Positions 63,499 through 64,000 of a stretch of DNA of 64,000 nucleotides are shown here, piece by piece. Within the stretch, counting starts at the first letter, position 1; every line of letters begins with the position of its first letter. Made by a program: the position numbers and the translations under genes. The DNA lies in NCBI GenBank assembly GCA_002305805.1, contig DBQY01000017.1, positions 1-64,000 on the forward strand. The letters run 5' to 3'. The notes beneath the pieces are model-generated. The model saw nothing but the letters and a program-made list of their open reading frames with translations. It was not told the origin of the DNA and did not search any database. This DNA is from Atopobium sp. UBA1382 (lineage in GTDB: Bacteria; Actinomycetota; Coriobacteriia; Coriobacteriales; Atopobiaceae).

Positions 63499-64000
63499 CT
63501 ATCTGTTCCTGCCGTGGCAGTTCTTGAACTTCTTGCCGCTGCCGCAGGGACAGGGGTCGTTGCGCCCCACCCCGACGAAGGGGTCGGGGTCATCCGCCTT
63601 GCGATAGGTGCGCGGCTTCGCCGTGGGGACCGGCGTGGGCGCATGGGCACCGGACGCGGCAACCGGCGCGCGACGCGTGCCCTGGTCTCCGTCGACCTCG
63701 GAGGGCCCGGAGTAGTGGGCCCCGCGCAGCTCGCTCGGCTCCTCGTCCGCCTGGGCGGGCGCCGCGGCAGACGGGCGGACGGCGATCTCGATGCGCAGGA
63801 TCGTGCGCAGGAAGTCCTCGTACATCGTGTTCACGAGCTCGCTGAAGGCAGCGTAGGCCTCGCTCTTGTACTCGACGAGCGGGTCGCGCTGGCCAAAGCC
63901 GCGCAGTCCGATGCCGGTCTTGAGGTAGTCCATCTCCTGCAGGTACGCCATCCAGCGCGTGTCGATGACGCGCAGCATGACCTGGGACGCGAGCGCATGC
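63499..64000 (-). CDS. secA: Preprotein translocase ATPase SecA (C-terminal part, 5' end outside window)
   Basis: The frame is open to base 64000, so only the last 166 or so residues are present. The helical wing/scaffold end WMAYLQEMDYLKTGIGLRGF, QRDPLVEYKSEAYAAFSELV, a variable linker, and the zinc/SecB-binding tail NDPCPCGSGKKFKNCHG. Drives Sec export. Adjacent to prfB. Confidence 0.97.
   Translation of the reverse strand, partial: HALASQVMLRVIDTRWMAYLQEMDYLKTGIGLRGFGQRDPLVEYKSEAYAAFSELVNTMYEDFLRTILRIEIAVRPSAAAPAQADEEPSELRGAHYSGPSEVDGDQGTRRAPVAASGAHAPTPVPTAKPRTYRKADDPDPFVGVGRNDPCPCGSGKKFKNCHGRNR

Overview
The window reads as one contiguous piece of chromosome from a high-GC (roughly two-thirds G+C by eye) anaerobic Actinomycetota. 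It is most like class Coriobacteriia, family Atopobiaceae (Olsenella-like). This placement is inference. It rests on GC-rich third codon positions, a single-chain PurL carrying its own glutaminase domain, a two-part transketolase, a TsaB-RimI-TsaD fusion protein, and an anaerobe toolkit (NfnAB, reverse rubrerythrin with a PerR-like regulator, CyuA-type cysteine desulfidase, glutamine-dependent NadE). Nearly all genes are core metabolism or housekeeping. No phage, integrase, conjugation gene or CRISPR array was found.

Layout. 1-5.3 kb: 3' part of purL, a DMT exporter and a serpin lipoprotein. 5.4-7.3 kb: a 57-residue zinc-ribbon protein and an ECF sigma/membrane partner pair. 7.3-13.1 kb: malic enzyme, galE, a polyprenyl diphosphate synthase, a peptidoglycan-binding-like protein and an AlbA_2 protein. 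13.1-16.4 kb: tRNA-Gln, glmU, prs, pth. 16.7-19.0 kb: nfnAB. 19.3-24.9 kb: a beta-glucoside/cellobiose PTS operon with a divergent PRD regulator. 24.9-27.0 kb: groESL. 27.2-31.0 kb: a lipoprotein, nadE and a REP-associated tyrosine transposase (RAYT). 31.0-35.5 kb: an amino-acid ABC transporter and cyuA. 35.5-40.3 kb: tsaB-rimI-tsaD, a DUF3783-like gene, reverse rubrerythrin, perR, tsaE. 40.3-48.7 kb: a frameshifted uracil-DNA glycosylase gene, alr, nnr, acpS, glmS, glmM, rpsI, rplM. 49-56 kb: a PfkB kinase, a patatin-like lipase, tmRNA, a rubredoxin-like protein, a flavin reductase, smpB, a TPR protein, rnr. 56-64 kb: ftsEX, split transketolase, transaldolase, a PTS IIA protein, a YitT protein, prfB and the 3' end of secA.

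How genes work together. GlmS, GlmM and GlmU together make UDP-GlcNAc; alr feeds the same wall pathway. TsaB/TsaD/TsaE are the t6A tRNA-modification proteins. tmRNA, SmpB and RNase R (ribosome rescue and decay) lie within 5 kb. TktN/TktC and the transaldolase form the non-oxidative pentose phosphate branch. The PTS IIA/IIB/IIC and 6-phospho-beta-glucosidase import and cleave beta-glucosides under a LicR-like regulator.

The unusual content is between the genes. (1) A REP/RAYT system has palindromes that provide or touch the stop codons of the neighbouring genes. (2) There is a set of 70-133 bp inverted-repeat elements whose arm and core sequences appear to be exchanged like modules. (3) A five-unit 31-bp tandem array ends in inverted units. 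(4) Long hairpin terminators recur with conserved loops or duplicated cassettes. (5) The heptamer CGAGAAG/CTTCTCG is strongly over-represented, also outside genes. No wholly new protein system could be identified; these non-coding repeat families are the best candidates for something undescribed.
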